Notes: generated from the sequence alone by a model not told the origin. Positions 52,045 to 62,593 are shown, numbered from the stretch's first letter. The stretch is DNA of 64,000 nt from Achromobacter pulmonis (GCF_002885955.2 NZ_POQS01000009.1:193521-257520), one strand, 5' to 3'. A program made the numbers and translations.

Positions 52045-52074
52045 AAAAAGGCGAGCCCCAGGGCTCGCCTTTTT
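52045..52074. terminator. Bidirectional terminator between azoR and the convergent dehydrogenase gene
   Basis: A perfect 14-bp stem (AAAAAGGCGAGCCC, 52045-52058; GGGCTCGCCTTTTT, 52061-52074) with a 2-nt loop as drawn, and A or T runs on both sides, so it works for both convergent genes. Confidence 0.95.
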
Positions 52075-52089
52075 GCTTGACTGCGGCGT

Positions 52090-52995
52090 TCAGTCGCGCA
52101 GGCGCTTGATCAGGCTGGACGTGTCCCAGCGGCCTCCGCCCATCTTCTGGACGTCGCCGTAGAACTGGTCCACCAGGGCCGTCAGCGGCAGGCGGGCGCC
52201 GTTGTGGCGCGCCTCCGCCAGCACCAGCCCGAGGTCCTTGCGCATCCAGTCCACCGCGAAGCCGAAATCGAACTTGTCGTCGACCATGGTGCCGCCGCGG
52301 TTCTCCATCTGCCAGCTTTGCGCCGCGCCCTTGCTGATCACGTCCAGCACCAGCTTCATGTCCAGGTCGGCGGCCTGGCCGAACGCAATGGCTTCCGACA
52401 GCCCCTGCACCACGCCGGCGATGCAGATCTGGTTGACCATCTTGGCCAGCTGGCCGGCTCCCGGAGGGCCCACCAGCGTGACGGCGCGGCCGAAGCACTG
52501 CGCCACCGGCTTGATCGCGTCGAACACGGCCGGCTCGCCGCCGCACATGATGGTCAGCACGCCGTTGACCGCGCCCGCCTGTCCGCCGGACACCGGGGCG
52601 TCGATGAAGTTCAGGCCCAGCTCCTTGGCCTGCGCATAGAGTTCGCGCGCCACGTCGGCCGAGGCCGTGGTGTGGTCCACGAACACCGCGCCCGGCGCCA
52701 TGCCCGCGAACGCGCCGTCCGGCCCCAGCACCACGCTGCGCAAGTCGTCGTCGTTGCCGACGCAGGCGAACACGATCTGCGCGCCGGCGACGGCTTCGCG
52801 CGGCGTGGCCGCGCTCTTGCCGCCGAATTCGGCCACCCAGGCCTGGGCCTTGGCCGGCGTGCGGTTGTAGACGGTGACGTCATGGCCCGCGCGGGCCAGA
52901 TGGCCGGCCATGGGCAGGCCCATCACGCCCAATCCGAGGAAAGTGACTTTCTGGGCTACCGCCGCGTCGTAGCTCTTGGTACCGATCGTTGCCAT
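52090..52995 (-). CDS. Beta-hydroxyacid dehydrogenase (3-hydroxyisobutyrate dehydrogenase/tartronate semialdehyde reductase family)
   Basis: 301 residues. NAD(P) motif FLGLGVMGLPMAGHLARAGHDVTVYNRT near residues 19-46, the substrate-binding FIDAPVSGGQAGAVNGVLTIM block, and the catalytic Lys in GPPGAGQLAKMVNQICIAG. About 15 extra residues precede the fold; an internal start is possible but no better ribosome-binding site is seen. The substrate could be tartronate semialdehyde or 3-hydroxyisobutyrate. It lies 56 bp downstream of the gamma-glutamyltransferase homologue on the same relative chromosome stretch but upstream in reading order. Confidence 0.88.
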   Translation of the reverse strand: MATIGTKSYDAAVAQKVTFLGLGVMGLPMAGHLARAGHDVTVYNRTPAKAQAWVAEFGGKSAATPREAVAGAQIVFACVGNDDDLRSVVLGPDGAFAGMAPGAVFVDHTTASADVARELYAQAKELGLNFIDAPVSGGQAGAVNGVLTIMCGGEPAVFDAIKPVAQCFGRAVTLVGPPGAGQLAKMVNQICIAGVVQGLSEAIAFGQAADLDMKLVLDVISKGAAQSWQMENRGGTMVDDKFDFGFAVDWMRKDLGLVLAEARHNGARLPLTALVDQFYGDVQKMGGGRWDTSSLIKRLRD

Positions 52996-53051
52996 GCAGG
53001 ACTCCGCTCTATGAGGGTAAGGTCAGTCTGAGGACAGTAACCTTAACGCAA

Positions 53052-54641
53052 TCAAAAGCCGGCGGCGAGCCCATCGCGCCTGCCGTCGCTGGCGCCGACA
53101 TAGCCATCGACGGCCGGATCGCCCAGCCGCCAGATGAATTGGCCCGACCCGAAATCCTGCCCCGGGTCTTGCGCGGCCAGCAACGCGTGGCCCCGCGCCA
53201 GCAGGCCCTGCGCCACGGACGGCGCCAGGCCCGATTCCACGTCCAGCGTCTGGCCGTGGCGCCATCTCCAGCGCGGCGCGTCGCAGGCGGCCTGCGGCTG
53301 CTGGCCGTAGTCCAGCATGCGCACCAGCGCCTGCACCTGCCCCTGGGGCTGCATGTCGCCGCCCACGACGCCGAAGCTCATCACGGGCGCGCCGTCGCGC
53401 ATCAGGAAAGCCGGCAGGGCGGCGTGTGCCGGCCGCTTGCCGCCGGCCACCGCGTCCGGATGGCCGGCATCGGCGCTGAACCCGTGGCCGCCGTTTTGCA
53501 GGCTGACGCCGGTGCCGGGCACCACCACGCCCGAGCCGAATCCCATGTGGCTCGACTGGGCCAGGCTCACCATCATGCCGTTGCGGTCGACCGCGCTCAG
53601 GCAGATCGCGTCCGCATGCGGCGCGTTGCCGCCCGCGCCGCGCCGGGCATGGGCCGGATCGATCAGCCGCGCGCGCTCGGCCAGGTGCCCGGCCTGGAGC
53701 AGGTCTTCGGGCGTCATGCCCGGGCGACGCGCGGCGGCGTCGGCCTGGGCCAGCTTCATGGCCTCGATCAGCAGGTGCTGCGTGTCGGGATGGTCGACGG
53801 GGCGGGCGGCCACGTCGAAATGCTGCAGCATGCCCAGCGCGAGCAGGGCGGCGATGCCCTGGCCGCCGGGGGCCAGCTGATGCAGCGTATGGCCGCGGTA
53901 CGTCTGGCCGACGGGGCAGGTCCATTGGGGCGCGTAGTCGCGCAGGTCGGCCAGGGTCAGCACGGCGTCGTGCGCCTGGGCATGCGCGACCAGCTTGTGT
54001 GCCGTTTCCCCTTCGTAGAAATCGCGTCCGCCGCTGGCGGCGATGCGCTTGAGCGTGGCCGCGGCCCCCTGCAGCACGAAGTGCTCTCCGACCTGAGGCG
54101 GGCGGCCGCGGGGCAGGAAGTGCTCGGCGTATCCCGGCTGCGGCTGCAGTTCGTCGGCCTGGGCCGCCCATTTCCGCTGGACGGCCGCGGAGACGGCGAA
54201 GCCGCGTTCGGCGTATTCGATGGCCGGTTCGAGCACGTCGGCGAAGGACATGCGGCCCAGCTTCTCGTGCAGGGCGGCCCAGCCCGCCACGCAGCCCGGC
54301 ACCGTGACGCTGTCCCAGCCGCGCGCGGGAATCCGCCCCTGGTGCTTGCGCCGGAAATAATCCAGGTTCCAGGCCGCGGGCGCCGCGCCCGATGCATTCA
54401 GCCCGTGCAGCCTGGAGCCGTCCCAGACGATCGCGCAGCAATCCGAGCCCAATCCGTTGGCGGTCGGCTCGGTCAGGGCCTGCGTGGCCGCCGCCGCGAT
54501 GGCGGCGTCGACCGCGTTGCCGCCGCGGGCCAGGATACACAGGCCGGCCTGGGCCGCCAGCGGCTGCGAGGCCGCGACCATATTGCTGGCGTACACCGGC
54601 CGGCGCGTGCCGGGGTAGGGGTTGTTCCAGTCGAAATTCAT
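53052..54641 (-). CDS. Gamma-glutamyltransferase-family protein lacking the nucleophile Thr
   Basis: 529 residues with the overall GGT pattern: AGLCILARGGNAVDAAIAAAATQALTEPTANGLGSD at the front and SSHMGFGSGVVVPGTGVSLQNGG, LPAFLMRDGAPVMSFGVVGGD in the C-terminal half. GGTs self-cleave before a conserved Thr (E. coli Thr391, followed by THYSVVD) that becomes the nucleophile of the small subunit. Here the aligned segment is DAICLSAVD, with Ala345 (codon GCG, 53607-53609) instead of Thr. No signal peptide is visible, consistent with the cytoplasmic YwrD-like branch. Processing and activity are therefore doubtful. A GCG-to-ACG change would restore Thr. Confidence 0.85.
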   Translation of the reverse strand: MNFDWNNPYPGTRRPVYASNMVAASQPLAAQAGLCILARGGNAVDAAIAAAATQALTEPTANGLGSDCCAIVWDGSRLHGLNASGAAPAAWNLDYFRRKHQGRIPARGWDSVTVPGCVAGWAALHEKLGRMSFADVLEPAIEYAERGFAVSAAVQRKWAAQADELQPQPGYAEHFLPRGRPPQVGEHFVLQGAAATLKRIAASGGRDFYEGETAHKLVAHAQAHDAVLTLADLRDYAPQWTCPVGQTYRGHTLHQLAPGGQGIAALLALGMLQHFDVAARPVDHPDTQHLLIEAMKLAQADAAARRPGMTPEDLLQAGHLAERARLIDPAHARRGAGGNAPHADAICLSAVDRNGMMVSLAQSSHMGFGSGVVVPGTGVSLQNGGHGFSADAGHPDAVAGGKRPAHAALPAFLMRDGAPVMSFGVVGGDMQPQGQVQALVRMLDYGQQPQAACDAPRWRWRHGQTLDVESGLAPSVAQGLLARGHALLAAQDPGQDFGSGQFIWRLGDPAVDGYVGASDGRRDGLAAGF

Positions 54642-54750
54642 CTCGAATGCCGCATGGGGTAAACCCGTAGCTTAACGTAGGAGATCGGCGCGGCGGAACA
54701 ATTTGTATTGCGCAGTATCGATTGGTCGCGTCCTGGGACTGTCGGAAAGG

Positions 54751-54780
54751 CAAAAAAAATCCCCGGCCGGGGCCGGGGAT
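54751..54780 (-). terminator. Intrinsic terminator after the minus-strand tctBA operon
   Basis: A perfect 10-bp stem ATCCCCGGCC (54759-54768) and GGCCGGGGAT (54771-54780), which on the minus strand runs into eight T residues. It lies 36 bp past the tctA stop. Confidence 0.93.
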
Positions 54781-54816
54781 CTTGGCTGGCGTGCGCCGCG
54801 GGGCGGCGCGCCGGGA

Positions 54817-56322
54817 TCAGTCTTCTTCGACGAAGGTCTCTTCGCGCTTCTTGCGGATGGCCGGCAGGGCCACCAGCACCACCAGGAACACGGCCACAGC
54901 CAGCAGCGAGGCCGACAGCGGACGCGTCACGAAGGTGCTGAAGTCGCCGCGCGACAGCAGCAGGGCGCGACGGAAGTTCTCTTCCATCATGGGGCCCAGC
55001 ACCAGGCCCAGCAGCAGCGGGGCGCCTTCGCACTTCAGCTTGGACCACACGTAGCCGATGATGCCGAAGATGGCGGTGGTGAAGATGTCGAAGGTGTTGT
55101 AGTTCAACGAGTACACACCGATCGTGCAGAACACCAGAATCGCCGGGAACAGGATGCGGTAGGGCACCTTGAGCAGCTTGACCCACAGGCCGATCAGCGG
55201 CAGGTTCAGCACCACCAGCATCAGGTTGCCGATCCACATCGAGGCGATCAGGCCCCAGAACAGCTCCGGGTGGCTCGTCATGACTTGCGGGCCGGGCTGG
55301 ATGTTGTGGATGGTCATCGCGCCGACCATCAGCGCCATCACGGCGTTGCCCGGGATACCCAGGGTCAGCAGCGGGATGAACGAGGTCTGGGCGGCGGCGT
55401 TGTTGGCCGATTCCGGACCGGCCAGGCCGGCCGGGTGACCCTTGCCGAAGCGCTCCGGATTCTTGGAGATCTTCTTTTCCAGCGTGTAGGAAGCGAACGA
55501 CGACAGCACCGCGCCACCGCCCGGCAGGATACCCAGCGCCGAACCCAGGGCCGTGCCGCGCACGACGGCGGGAGCGGCTTCCTTGAATTCCTGCAGGTTC
55601 GGGTACAGCGTGCCGATCTTGTCGGTGATGTCGACGCGGTTTTCCTTCTGCTCGAGGTTGGTCATGATTTCGGCGAAGCCGAACACGCCCATGGCCACGA
55701 TGGCGAAGTCGATGCCGTCCTGCAGTTCGGGAATGCCGAAGTCGTAGCGGGCCACGCCCGAGTTCACGTCGGTGCCCACCATGCCCAGCAGCAGGCCCAG
55801 CAGGATCATGCAGATGGCCTTGGGCAGCGAACCCGAAGCCAGCACCACGGCGCCGACCAGGCCCAGGCACATCAGCGAGAAGTACTCGGCGGGGCCGAAC
55901 TTGAACGCGACTTCAGCCAGCGGGGGCGCGAACGCGGCCAGCAGCAGGGTGGCCACGCAGCCGGCGAAGAACGAACCCAGGGCGGCGATCGCCAGGGCCG
56001 CGCCTGCGCGGCCGTTGCGCGCCATCTGGTGCCCGTCCAGCACGGTCACCACCGCGGATGTCTCCCCTGGCAGCGCCACCAGAATGGCCGTCGTGGAGCC
56101 GCCGTACTGGGCGCCGTAGTAAATGCCCGCAAGCATGATGAGACCGGCGATCGGCGGCAGCACGTACGTGATCGGCAGCAGCATCGCGATGGTCGGGACC
56201 GGGCCGATGCCCGGCAGCACGCCGATCAGCGTGCCCAGAATGCAGCCCAGCAGGGCGTAGGCGAGGTTTTCGGGCGTGAACGCCACGCCGAAACCCAGCA
56301 TCAGGTGATCCAACAGTTCCAT
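54817..56322 (-). CDS. TctA-family large permease subunit (second copy)
   Basis: 501 residues with the same blocks as the other TctA in this window: GTLIGVLPGIGPVPTIAMLLPITYVLPPIAGLIMLAGIYYGAQYGGSTTAILVALPGE and the later FIPLLTLGIPGNAVMALMVGAMTIHNIQPGPQVM. It follows its TctB gene by 13 bp. No TctC/Bug receptor gene is adjacent on either side, so an unlinked Bug protein must deliver the substrate. An intrinsic terminator follows. Confidence 0.95.
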   Translation of the reverse strand: MELLDHLMLGFGVAFTPENLAYALLGCILGTLIGVLPGIGPVPTIAMLLPITYVLPPIAGLIMLAGIYYGAQYGGSTTAILVALPGETSAVVTVLDGHQMARNGRAGAALAIAALGSFFAGCVATLLLAAFAPPLAEVAFKFGPAEYFSLMCLGLVGAVVLASGSLPKAICMILLGLLLGMVGTDVNSGVARYDFGIPELQDGIDFAIVAMGVFGFAEIMTNLEQKENRVDITDKIGTLYPNLQEFKEAAPAVVRGTALGSALGILPGGGAVLSSFASYTLEKKISKNPERFGKGHPAGLAGPESANNAAAQTSFIPLLTLGIPGNAVMALMVGAMTIHNIQPGPQVMTSHPELFWGLIASMWIGNLMLVVLNLPLIGLWVKLLKVPYRILFPAILVFCTIGVYSLNYNTFDIFTTAIFGIIGYVWSKLKCEGAPLLLGLVLGPMMEENFRRALLLSRGDFSTFVTRPLSASLLAVAVFLVVLVALPAIRKKREETFVEED

Positions 56323-56335
56323 GGCCGATTACTCC

Positions 56336-56800
56336 TTAATTCATGCCCAGGAAGGACGGCCACAGCGGGAAAATCAGCCCCAGCCCCTTGACGAACGCCA
56401 GATACGAGAAGATCACCAGGAAGATGCCGTTGGCGACGGCGACCTTCAGGTTGAACTCGTGGCTGGCCAGGCTGCTGACCACAACCAGGATGAATACCGA
56501 AATGTAGATGCCCAGCAGTTTGAGGATGAAGCCGTAGAGCACGACCGATCCGACCACCAGGAAGACGATGCGCCAGTCGAACTTGTCGACGTGCGTTTCA
56601 TGGGCTTTCTTGGACAGCGAGCCGAGCAGCACGATGGCGCCCAACAATGCCAGAACAATACCTAGCCAGAAAGGAAAATACCCTGGGCCCATCCGTGCGG
56701 CAGTACCCATTTGGTAGCTGCTGGCCTGCCAGGCGAATCCCAGTCCGAGGACGATGAACATCACCCCCGACCAGAAGTCCTGTCGATTGCGTAGCTGCAT
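56336..56800 (-). CDS. TctB-family small permease subunit (second copy)
   Basis: 154 residues from ATG 56800 (CAGGAG 10 bp upstream; an in-frame ATG 81 bp earlier adds an unlikely basic extension). Four hydrophobic segments: DFWSGVMFIVLGLGFAWQASSY, MGPGYFPFWLGIVLALLGAIVLL, WRIVFLVVGSVVLYGFILKLLGIYISVFILVVVSSLA and FLVIFSYLAFVKGLGLIFPLWP. First gene of a tctBA operon whose 486-bp upstream region contains phased repeats. Confidence 0.9.
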   Translation of the reverse strand: MQLRNRQDFWSGVMFIVLGLGFAWQASSYQMGTAARMGPGYFPFWLGIVLALLGAIVLLGSLSKKAHETHVDKFDWRIVFLVVGSVVLYGFILKLLGIYISVFILVVVSSLASHEFNLKVAVANGIFLVIFSYLAFVKGLGLIFPLWPSFLGMN

Positions 56801-57015
56801 GATTGCTTGGCTCCTGTTTACAGCATGTAGAGAAAAAAAGTTTGTGGCCCGACGGCTTCGCGAAAGGCGGGTGACAGGCACAAAAAAGGCACTTCAGGGT
56901 GCCATTTATTCTTTTGAAAGCGACGGCGTGGTTTCTTGGAAGGGCGAATGGTAATGGACGCCTGCCACGCTGCAAACCCTGTAAGTTCGGTGAAAGCCTG
57001 GGGTTTTCCCTAAAA

Positions 57016-57031
57016 TTCGGGTACTCCCGAA
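57016..57031. repeat. Inverted repeat upstream of tctB
   Basis: TTCGGG-TACT-CCCGAA, a perfect 6-bp dyad at 57016-57031. On the minus strand it is followed by TTTTAGGG. It may be an operator or a weak terminator; nothing in the sequence decides between them. Confidence 0.45.
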
Positions 57032-57068
57032 CCTCAGTTGTAACGAGCGGGGAGGTTTGAGGGCTTTT

Positions 57069-57107
57069 TGAAAGCTAAGTGAAAGTTTATAGAAAGAAAT
57101 GCGAAAG
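57069..57107. promoter_or_regulatory. Four GAAAG elements at exact 11-bp spacing
   Basis: GAAAG begins at 57070, 57081, 57092 and 57103. The spacing of 11 bp puts all four on the same face of the helix, which is how tandem response-regulator sites are arranged. TGAAAG also occurs at 56991 and 56915. Read on the minus strand each unit is CTTTC, close to the TTTC core of Bordetella BvgA heptads. The array is 269 bp upstream of tctB (minus strand) and 180 bp upstream of the coiled-coil gene (plus strand). No gene was found in 56801-57286. Confidence 0.5.
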
Positions 57108-57286
57108 CCGGATCGGCCAGATGAGGGATTCTTTCCGCGCGCCGGATTCGAGGGTTTCTTTTTCCGGCTGGAATCGGGTAAGGTCGCATCCCGAAATTTC
57201 AGACGTAATTCCTACTGAATATTGCCGGGTTTCTCACCTTGCGTGAAGAGGCCCCGTCCAACCCAGGATGGTTTACGATAGCGCCC

Positions 57287-57733
57287 ATGCTGCAAGATCT
57301 AGACCAACTCGCTGCCCGCATCGGGCAACTGGTGCAACGCACCCGCCAACTCCACGCAGAGCGTGACGCGTTGCGCGCCCGTCTTAACGAATCCGAAGCT
57401 GAGCAGCGCGTGCTGAAGCAGCGCGCCGCCGAGCGCGAGGCCGAGATCGTCACGCTGCAAAGCAAGCTTCAGGAACACGACGGCGCCGTCACCGCCATGC
57501 TCGAGCAGGCCCAGCAGGCCGAGGCCGCGCTGCGCGAACAACTGGCCCGCGAGACCGCCGAGCGCCAATCGCTCGAATCGCGTTTCTCCGCCAGGGAAAC
57601 CGAACTGCAGGGCAGCCTGCAGAACCGCGACACCGAACTACAGCGCTTGCGCGTGGCCGCCGCGACGGCCCGCGAGCGCATCGACGCCGTGCTGGCCCGT
57701 CTGCCGGGCGCGCCGTCTGGAGAGCAACACTGA
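57287..57733 (+). CDS. Coiled-coil protein upstream of zapA (TIGR02449-like)
   Basis: 148 residues from ATG 57287 (MLQDLDQLAARIGQLVQRTRQL). The protein is almost entirely a predicted coiled coil, rich in Glu, Gln, Arg and Ala heptads, with a short disordered end (PGAPSGEQH). Small coiled-coil proteins of this type lie directly upstream of zapA in many betaproteobacteria and are thought to take part in division; that is by context. Its stop overlaps the zapA start (TGATG). Confidence 0.8.
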   Translation: MLQDLDQLAARIGQLVQRTRQLHAERDALRARLNESEAEQRVLKQRAAEREAEIVTLQSKLQEHDGAVTAMLEQAQQAEAALREQLARETAERQSLESRFSARETELQGSLQNRDTELQRLRVAAATARERIDAVLARLPGAPSGEQH

Positions 57734-58044
57734 TGGAACGCGTAGATGTAACGATACTGGGGCGCGACTATTCCCTGGCGTGCTCGGCCGAAGAAAAGCC
57801 CACGCTGGTCGCCGCCGTGCGCCACGTCGACCAGCTCATGCTGCGCATTCAAGGCACTGGCAAGGTCTCCAGCAACGAGCGCATCGCCGTGATGGCCGCG
57901 CTGCAGATCGCGGGCGAACTGCTTGCGATGAAAGCGCCCGATGGTCCCCTGGGCGGTTTGGCGGTCGGCGACTTCAAGCGTAGAATCGAGGACATGAATG
58001 CAGTGCTCGATGACGCCTTGTCGGGTCAGGAAAAGCTGCTCTAG
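57733..58044 (+). CDS. zapA: Cell division protein ZapA
   Basis: 103 residues. The ZapA fold is seen as MERVDVTILGRDYSLACSAEEKPTLVAAVRHVDQLMLRIQGTGKVSSNERIAVMAALQIAGELL, followed by a coiled-coil tail. It stabilises FtsZ protofilament bundles at mid-cell. It is translationally coupled to the coiled-coil gene upstream and followed by 6S RNA, the classical zapA-ssrS order. Confidence 0.95.
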   Translation: MERVDVTILGRDYSLACSAEEKPTLVAAVRHVDQLMLRIQGTGKVSSNERIAVMAALQIAGELLAMKAPDGPLGGLAVGDFKRRIEDMNAVLDDALSGQEKLL

Positions 58045-58091
58045 CATTCGCCAGCTGCAGCCATCAACGCTGCAGTCCAGATTTTTCAGTT

Positions 58092-58272
58092 TGTCCCTGC
58101 CGTGTTCGTGACTAGGCCATACATTCTCTGAACCTATGTCTTATGGCATATTGGTTGCGGGAGTGCAGAGCTGGAGTGATCGTCTCTCGCAGACGAACCC
58201 GATGCTCTACGGAACGCGACCACCTTGAACCTCAGGGTTCGAGATGCCGGCCTTGACGGCACAGGCGGGGCA
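58092..58272 (+). ncRNA. ssrS: 6S RNA
   Basis: Directly downstream of zapA, where ssrS lies in most proteobacteria. The 3' half contains CACCTTGAACC...GGGTTCGAG at about 58220-58243, matching the conserved CACCTTGAACCAAGGGTTCAAG of E. coli 6S RNA. The closing stem can be drawn between CTGCCGTG...ACTAGGCC near 58097-58118 and GGCCTTGACGGCA near 58249-58262. The size of about 180 nt fits. 6S RNA binds the sigma70 RNA polymerase holoenzyme in stationary phase. End coordinates are approximate. Confidence 0.85.
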
Positions 58273-58356
58273 TCTATCCCAGCGGGCCTGCCATCGGCGC
58301 AGGTCCGCGCCGGGCGCCCCACCCCTCTCCATCGTCCTCTCTCCTAGGACTCGTCC

Positions 58357-59109
58357 ATGTTCAAACACCCTGTTTTTTCGCTGACCAAATTGGGTGCGGC
58401 GTGCGCAGCCGTGGCCGCGCTCGCCGCCGTGCAACCGGCTCATGCGCAGGCCCAGGCGCCCGCCGCCACGGAAGCGTCCGCCAGCCGCGCGCCCGAGCTG
58501 TCCTTGCAGGCCACCGCATCTTCCGAGGTCAAGCAGGACACCGTGCGCATCACCCTGTCGGCCGAAGTCGACGCGCCGGACCAGCCGGCCGCCGGCAAGA
58601 AGCTGAGCGCCGCGCTGGACGACGTGGTCAAGCGCGCGCGCGACGTCAAGGGCGTGGAAGTGCGCACCGGCAGCTACAACGTCTGGCCCAACACCAATAA
58701 CAAGGGCAAGATCGCATCCTGGCGCGGCCACGGCGAAGTCGTGCTCGAATCCAAGGATTTCGCGGCCGCCGCCGCGCTGGCTTCCAAGCTGTCCGACAAG
58801 ACCGCCATCTCCAATATCGGCTTCCTGCTGTCGCGCGAGGCGCGCGAAGCCGAAGAGCGCAAGCTGCTCAAGGAAGCCGCGCAGGCCTTCAAGGAGCGCG
58901 CGCTGGCGGCGTCCAATGCTTTCGGATTTTCCGGCTACCGCCTCAGCAAGCTCGAGCTGGGCGGCTCCGGCGGGCCGATGCCCATGCCCCGCATGATGGG
59001 GGCGGCCATGGCCAAGGATGCTTCGGCCGGCTACAGCCCGGACGTCCCGCTGGAAGCGGGAGACGTCACGGTCAGCATCGCCGTCAACGGGACGATCGTT
59101 TTGCAGTAA
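58357..59109 (+). CDS. SIMPL-domain (DUF541) periplasmic protein
   Basis: 250 residues with a Sec signal peptide ending at PAHAQAQAP. The SIMPL domain covers about 45-250: [65 protein letters not shown], and ends with [14 protein letters not shown]. Homologues such as BP26/OMP28 form oligomeric channels or rings in the periplasm; their function is unclear. Its last 26 bp overlap the convergent lgt gene. Confidence 0.9.
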   Translation: MFKHPVFSLTKLGAACAAVAALAAVQPAHAQAQAPAATEASASRAPELSLQATASSEVKQDTVRITLSAEVDAPDQPAAGKKLSAALDDVVKRARDVKGVEVRTGSYNVWPNTNNKGKIASWRGHGEVVLESKDFAAAAALASKLSDKTAISNIGFLLSREAREAEERKLLKEAAQAFKERALAASNAFGFSGYRLSKLELGGSGGPMPMPRMMGAAMAKDASAGYSPDVPLEAGDVTVSIAVNGTIVLQ

Positions 59110-59872
59110 GGCTGAACATGATGGCGCCCAGGGCGACCATCGGCACGGACAGCCACTGTCCCATGCTCAGCCCGCCCGCGAGCAGGCCCAGGAAATTATC
59201 CGGCTCGCGGGTGAACTCCACCAGGAAGCGGAACGTTCCGTAGCCCATCAGGAACAGCGCGCTCACCTGGCCCAGCGGCCGCGGCTTGCTCGAAAACCAC
59301 CACAGCAGCACGAACAGCACGATGCCTTCCAGGCCCAGCTCATAGAGCTGCGAAGGATGGCGTGCCAGGCCGTCGCCGCTGCCCGGAAACACCATGGCCC
59401 AGGGCACGTCGGTGGGCCGGCCCCACAGTTCGCCGTTGATGAAATTGCCCAGGCGGCCGAACCCCAGCCCCAGCGGAATCAGCGGCGCGATGAAGTCGCT
59501 GATCGCGAAAAACGGCAGCTTCTTCTTGCGCGCGAAGAGCAGCATCACCAGGATCACGCCGATCAGGCCGCCGTGAAACGACATGCCGCCCTGCCACAGG
59601 TACAGCACTTCGAGCGGGTTGGACAGGTAGTAAGAGGGCTTGTAGAACAGCACATAGCCCAGCCGCCCGCCCAGCACCACGCCCAGCACGCTATAGAAAA
59701 TCAGGTCTTCCAGATCGCGCACGTTCAGCGTGGTGGTGTGGCCGCTGGTGATGCGCCGGCGGCCCAGCAGGTACACCAATGCGAAGCCCAGCAGGTACAT
59801 CAGCCCGTACCAGTGGATGGCCAGTGGTCCGATCTGCAGGGCCACGGGGTCGAATTTCGGATATTGCAGCAT
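59084..59872 (-). CDS. lgt: Prolipoprotein diacylglyceryl transferase Lgt
   Basis: 262 residues from ATG 59872 ([27 protein letters not shown]). About seven membrane helices and the Lgt signature [10 protein letters not shown]...[16 protein letters not shown], followed by [34 protein letters not shown] and RHPSQLYE. The enzyme attaches diacylglycerol to the lipobox cysteine of prolipoproteins, including Pal, MltD and the TAXI-type lipoprotein encoded here. Divergent from ilvD across 129 bp. Confidence 0.96.
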   Translation of the reverse strand: MLQYPKFDPVALQIGPLAIHWYGLMYLLGFALVYLLGRRRITSGHTTTLNVRDLEDLIFYSVLGVVLGGRLGYVLFYKPSYYLSNPLEVLYLWQGGMSFHGGLIGVILVMLLFARKKKLPFFAISDFIAPLIPLGLGFGRLGNFINGELWGRPTDVPWAMVFPGSGDGLARHPSQLYELGLEGIVLFVLLWWFSSKPRPLGQVSALFLMGYGTFRFLVEFTREPDNFLGLLAGGLSMGQWLSVPMVALGAIMFSLTAKRSSR

Positions 59873-60001
59873 GTTCTGCCCGACACAATGAAGTTGAATG
59901 ATAATAACCGGCGAGCCCTGAAGATTCGCGAGCCAGCGAGCCAGCTCCCCCGGGGCGCGGCCACCTGCTCCGCGCCCGGCGGCCGACAGGAGACACAGAC
60001 C

Positions 60002-61670
<1,669 letters not shown>

Positions 61671-61687
<17 letters not shown>

Positions 61688-62006
61688 TCTGTTGTTGGCC
61701 GTCGCCTGCGCGTTGGGCGCGGGCGCGGCGCAGGCCCAGACCACCGGTCTGGACCTGGCCAAGAGCAAGGCCTGCATGGCCTGTCACCAGGTCGAGGCCA
61801 AGCGGGTCGGCCCGCCCCTGAAGAGCGTGGCCGAACGTTATGCGGGGCAGGGCGACGCCATGGTGGACTACCTGGCGGGCAAGATCCGCGGCGGCGGCCG
61901 CGGCGCCTGGGGCGCCGTGCCCATGCCCGCCCAGACCCAGGTCAGCCAGGAAGACGCCCGCCTGCTGGCGCAATGGATACTGTCGCTGGCGCCGGCCAAG
62001 CCGTAA
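61671..62006 (+). CDS. Small class I cytochrome c
   Basis: 111 residues with a Sec signal peptide (cleavage after GAAQAQ). The haem motif CMACH has Cys35, Cys38 and His39, and the likely axial Met is Met86 in AVPMPAQ. This is the c551/c552-like fold. It acts in periplasmic electron transfer; partners are not evident from the neighbours. The start lies inside the last codons of ilvD, so translation is probably coupled. Confidence 0.93.
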
Positions 62007-62028
62007 GTCTCAAGGAAAAGGAATCGTC

Positions 62029-62583
62029 ATGGCAGAACAACCCTCTCCCGGCAACGAGGTCGCCGTCCTCGGCGGCGGCTGCTTCTGGTGCGTCGAAGCG
62101 GTGTTCACCGACCTGCGCGGCGTCAAGAGCGTGCTGCCCGGCTACAGCGGCGGCCACGTGGATCATCCCAGCTACGAGCAGGTATGCGGCAAGAACACCG
62201 GCCACATCGAGGTCGCGCGCATCGAGTTCGATCCGGCCGAGCTGTCCTACAGCGACCTGCTGCGCGTGTTCTTCGCGACCCACGATCCGACCACCCCGGG
62301 CCGCCAGGGCAACGACGTCGGCCCGCAATACGAATCCGCCATCTTCTGGCAGGACGAGGCCCAGCGCGAGCAGGCCGAGGCCGTCATCGCCGAGGTCGAA
62401 GCGCATAAGGTCTACGACGCGCCCATCGTCACGCGCCTGCTGGCGCCGGCCACTTTCTGGCCGGCCGAAGACTACCATCGCGACTATTTCGCCCTGCATC
62501 CCGAACAAGGCTATTGCCAGTTCGTGATCGCGCCCAAGGTCGCCAAGTTTCGCAAGCAGTTCCAGGACCGGCTGAAAAAATAA
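62029..62583 (+). CDS. msrA: Peptide methionine sulfoxide reductase MsrA
   Basis: 184 residues from ATG 62029 (AAGGAAAAGGAA upstream). The catalytic motif GGGCFWCVEAVF has Cys18 as nucleophile; YSGGHVDHPSYEQVCGKNTGHIEVARIEFDP follows and FWPAEDYHRDYF lies near the C-terminus. It reduces the S-diastereomer of methionine sulfoxide in proteins. It lies 22 bp after the cytochrome c gene and is probably cotranscribed with ilvD and cytochrome c. Confidence 0.96.
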   Translation: MAEQPSPGNEVAVLGGGCFWCVEAVFTDLRGVKSVLPGYSGGHVDHPSYEQVCGKNTGHIEVARIEFDPAELSYSDLLRVFFATHDPTTPGRQGNDVGPQYESAIFWQDEAQREQAEAVIAEVEAHKVYDAPIVTRLLAPATFWPAEDYHRDYFALHPEQGYCQFVIAPKVAKFRKQFQDRLKK

Positions 62584-62593
62584 GTCGGCCACG

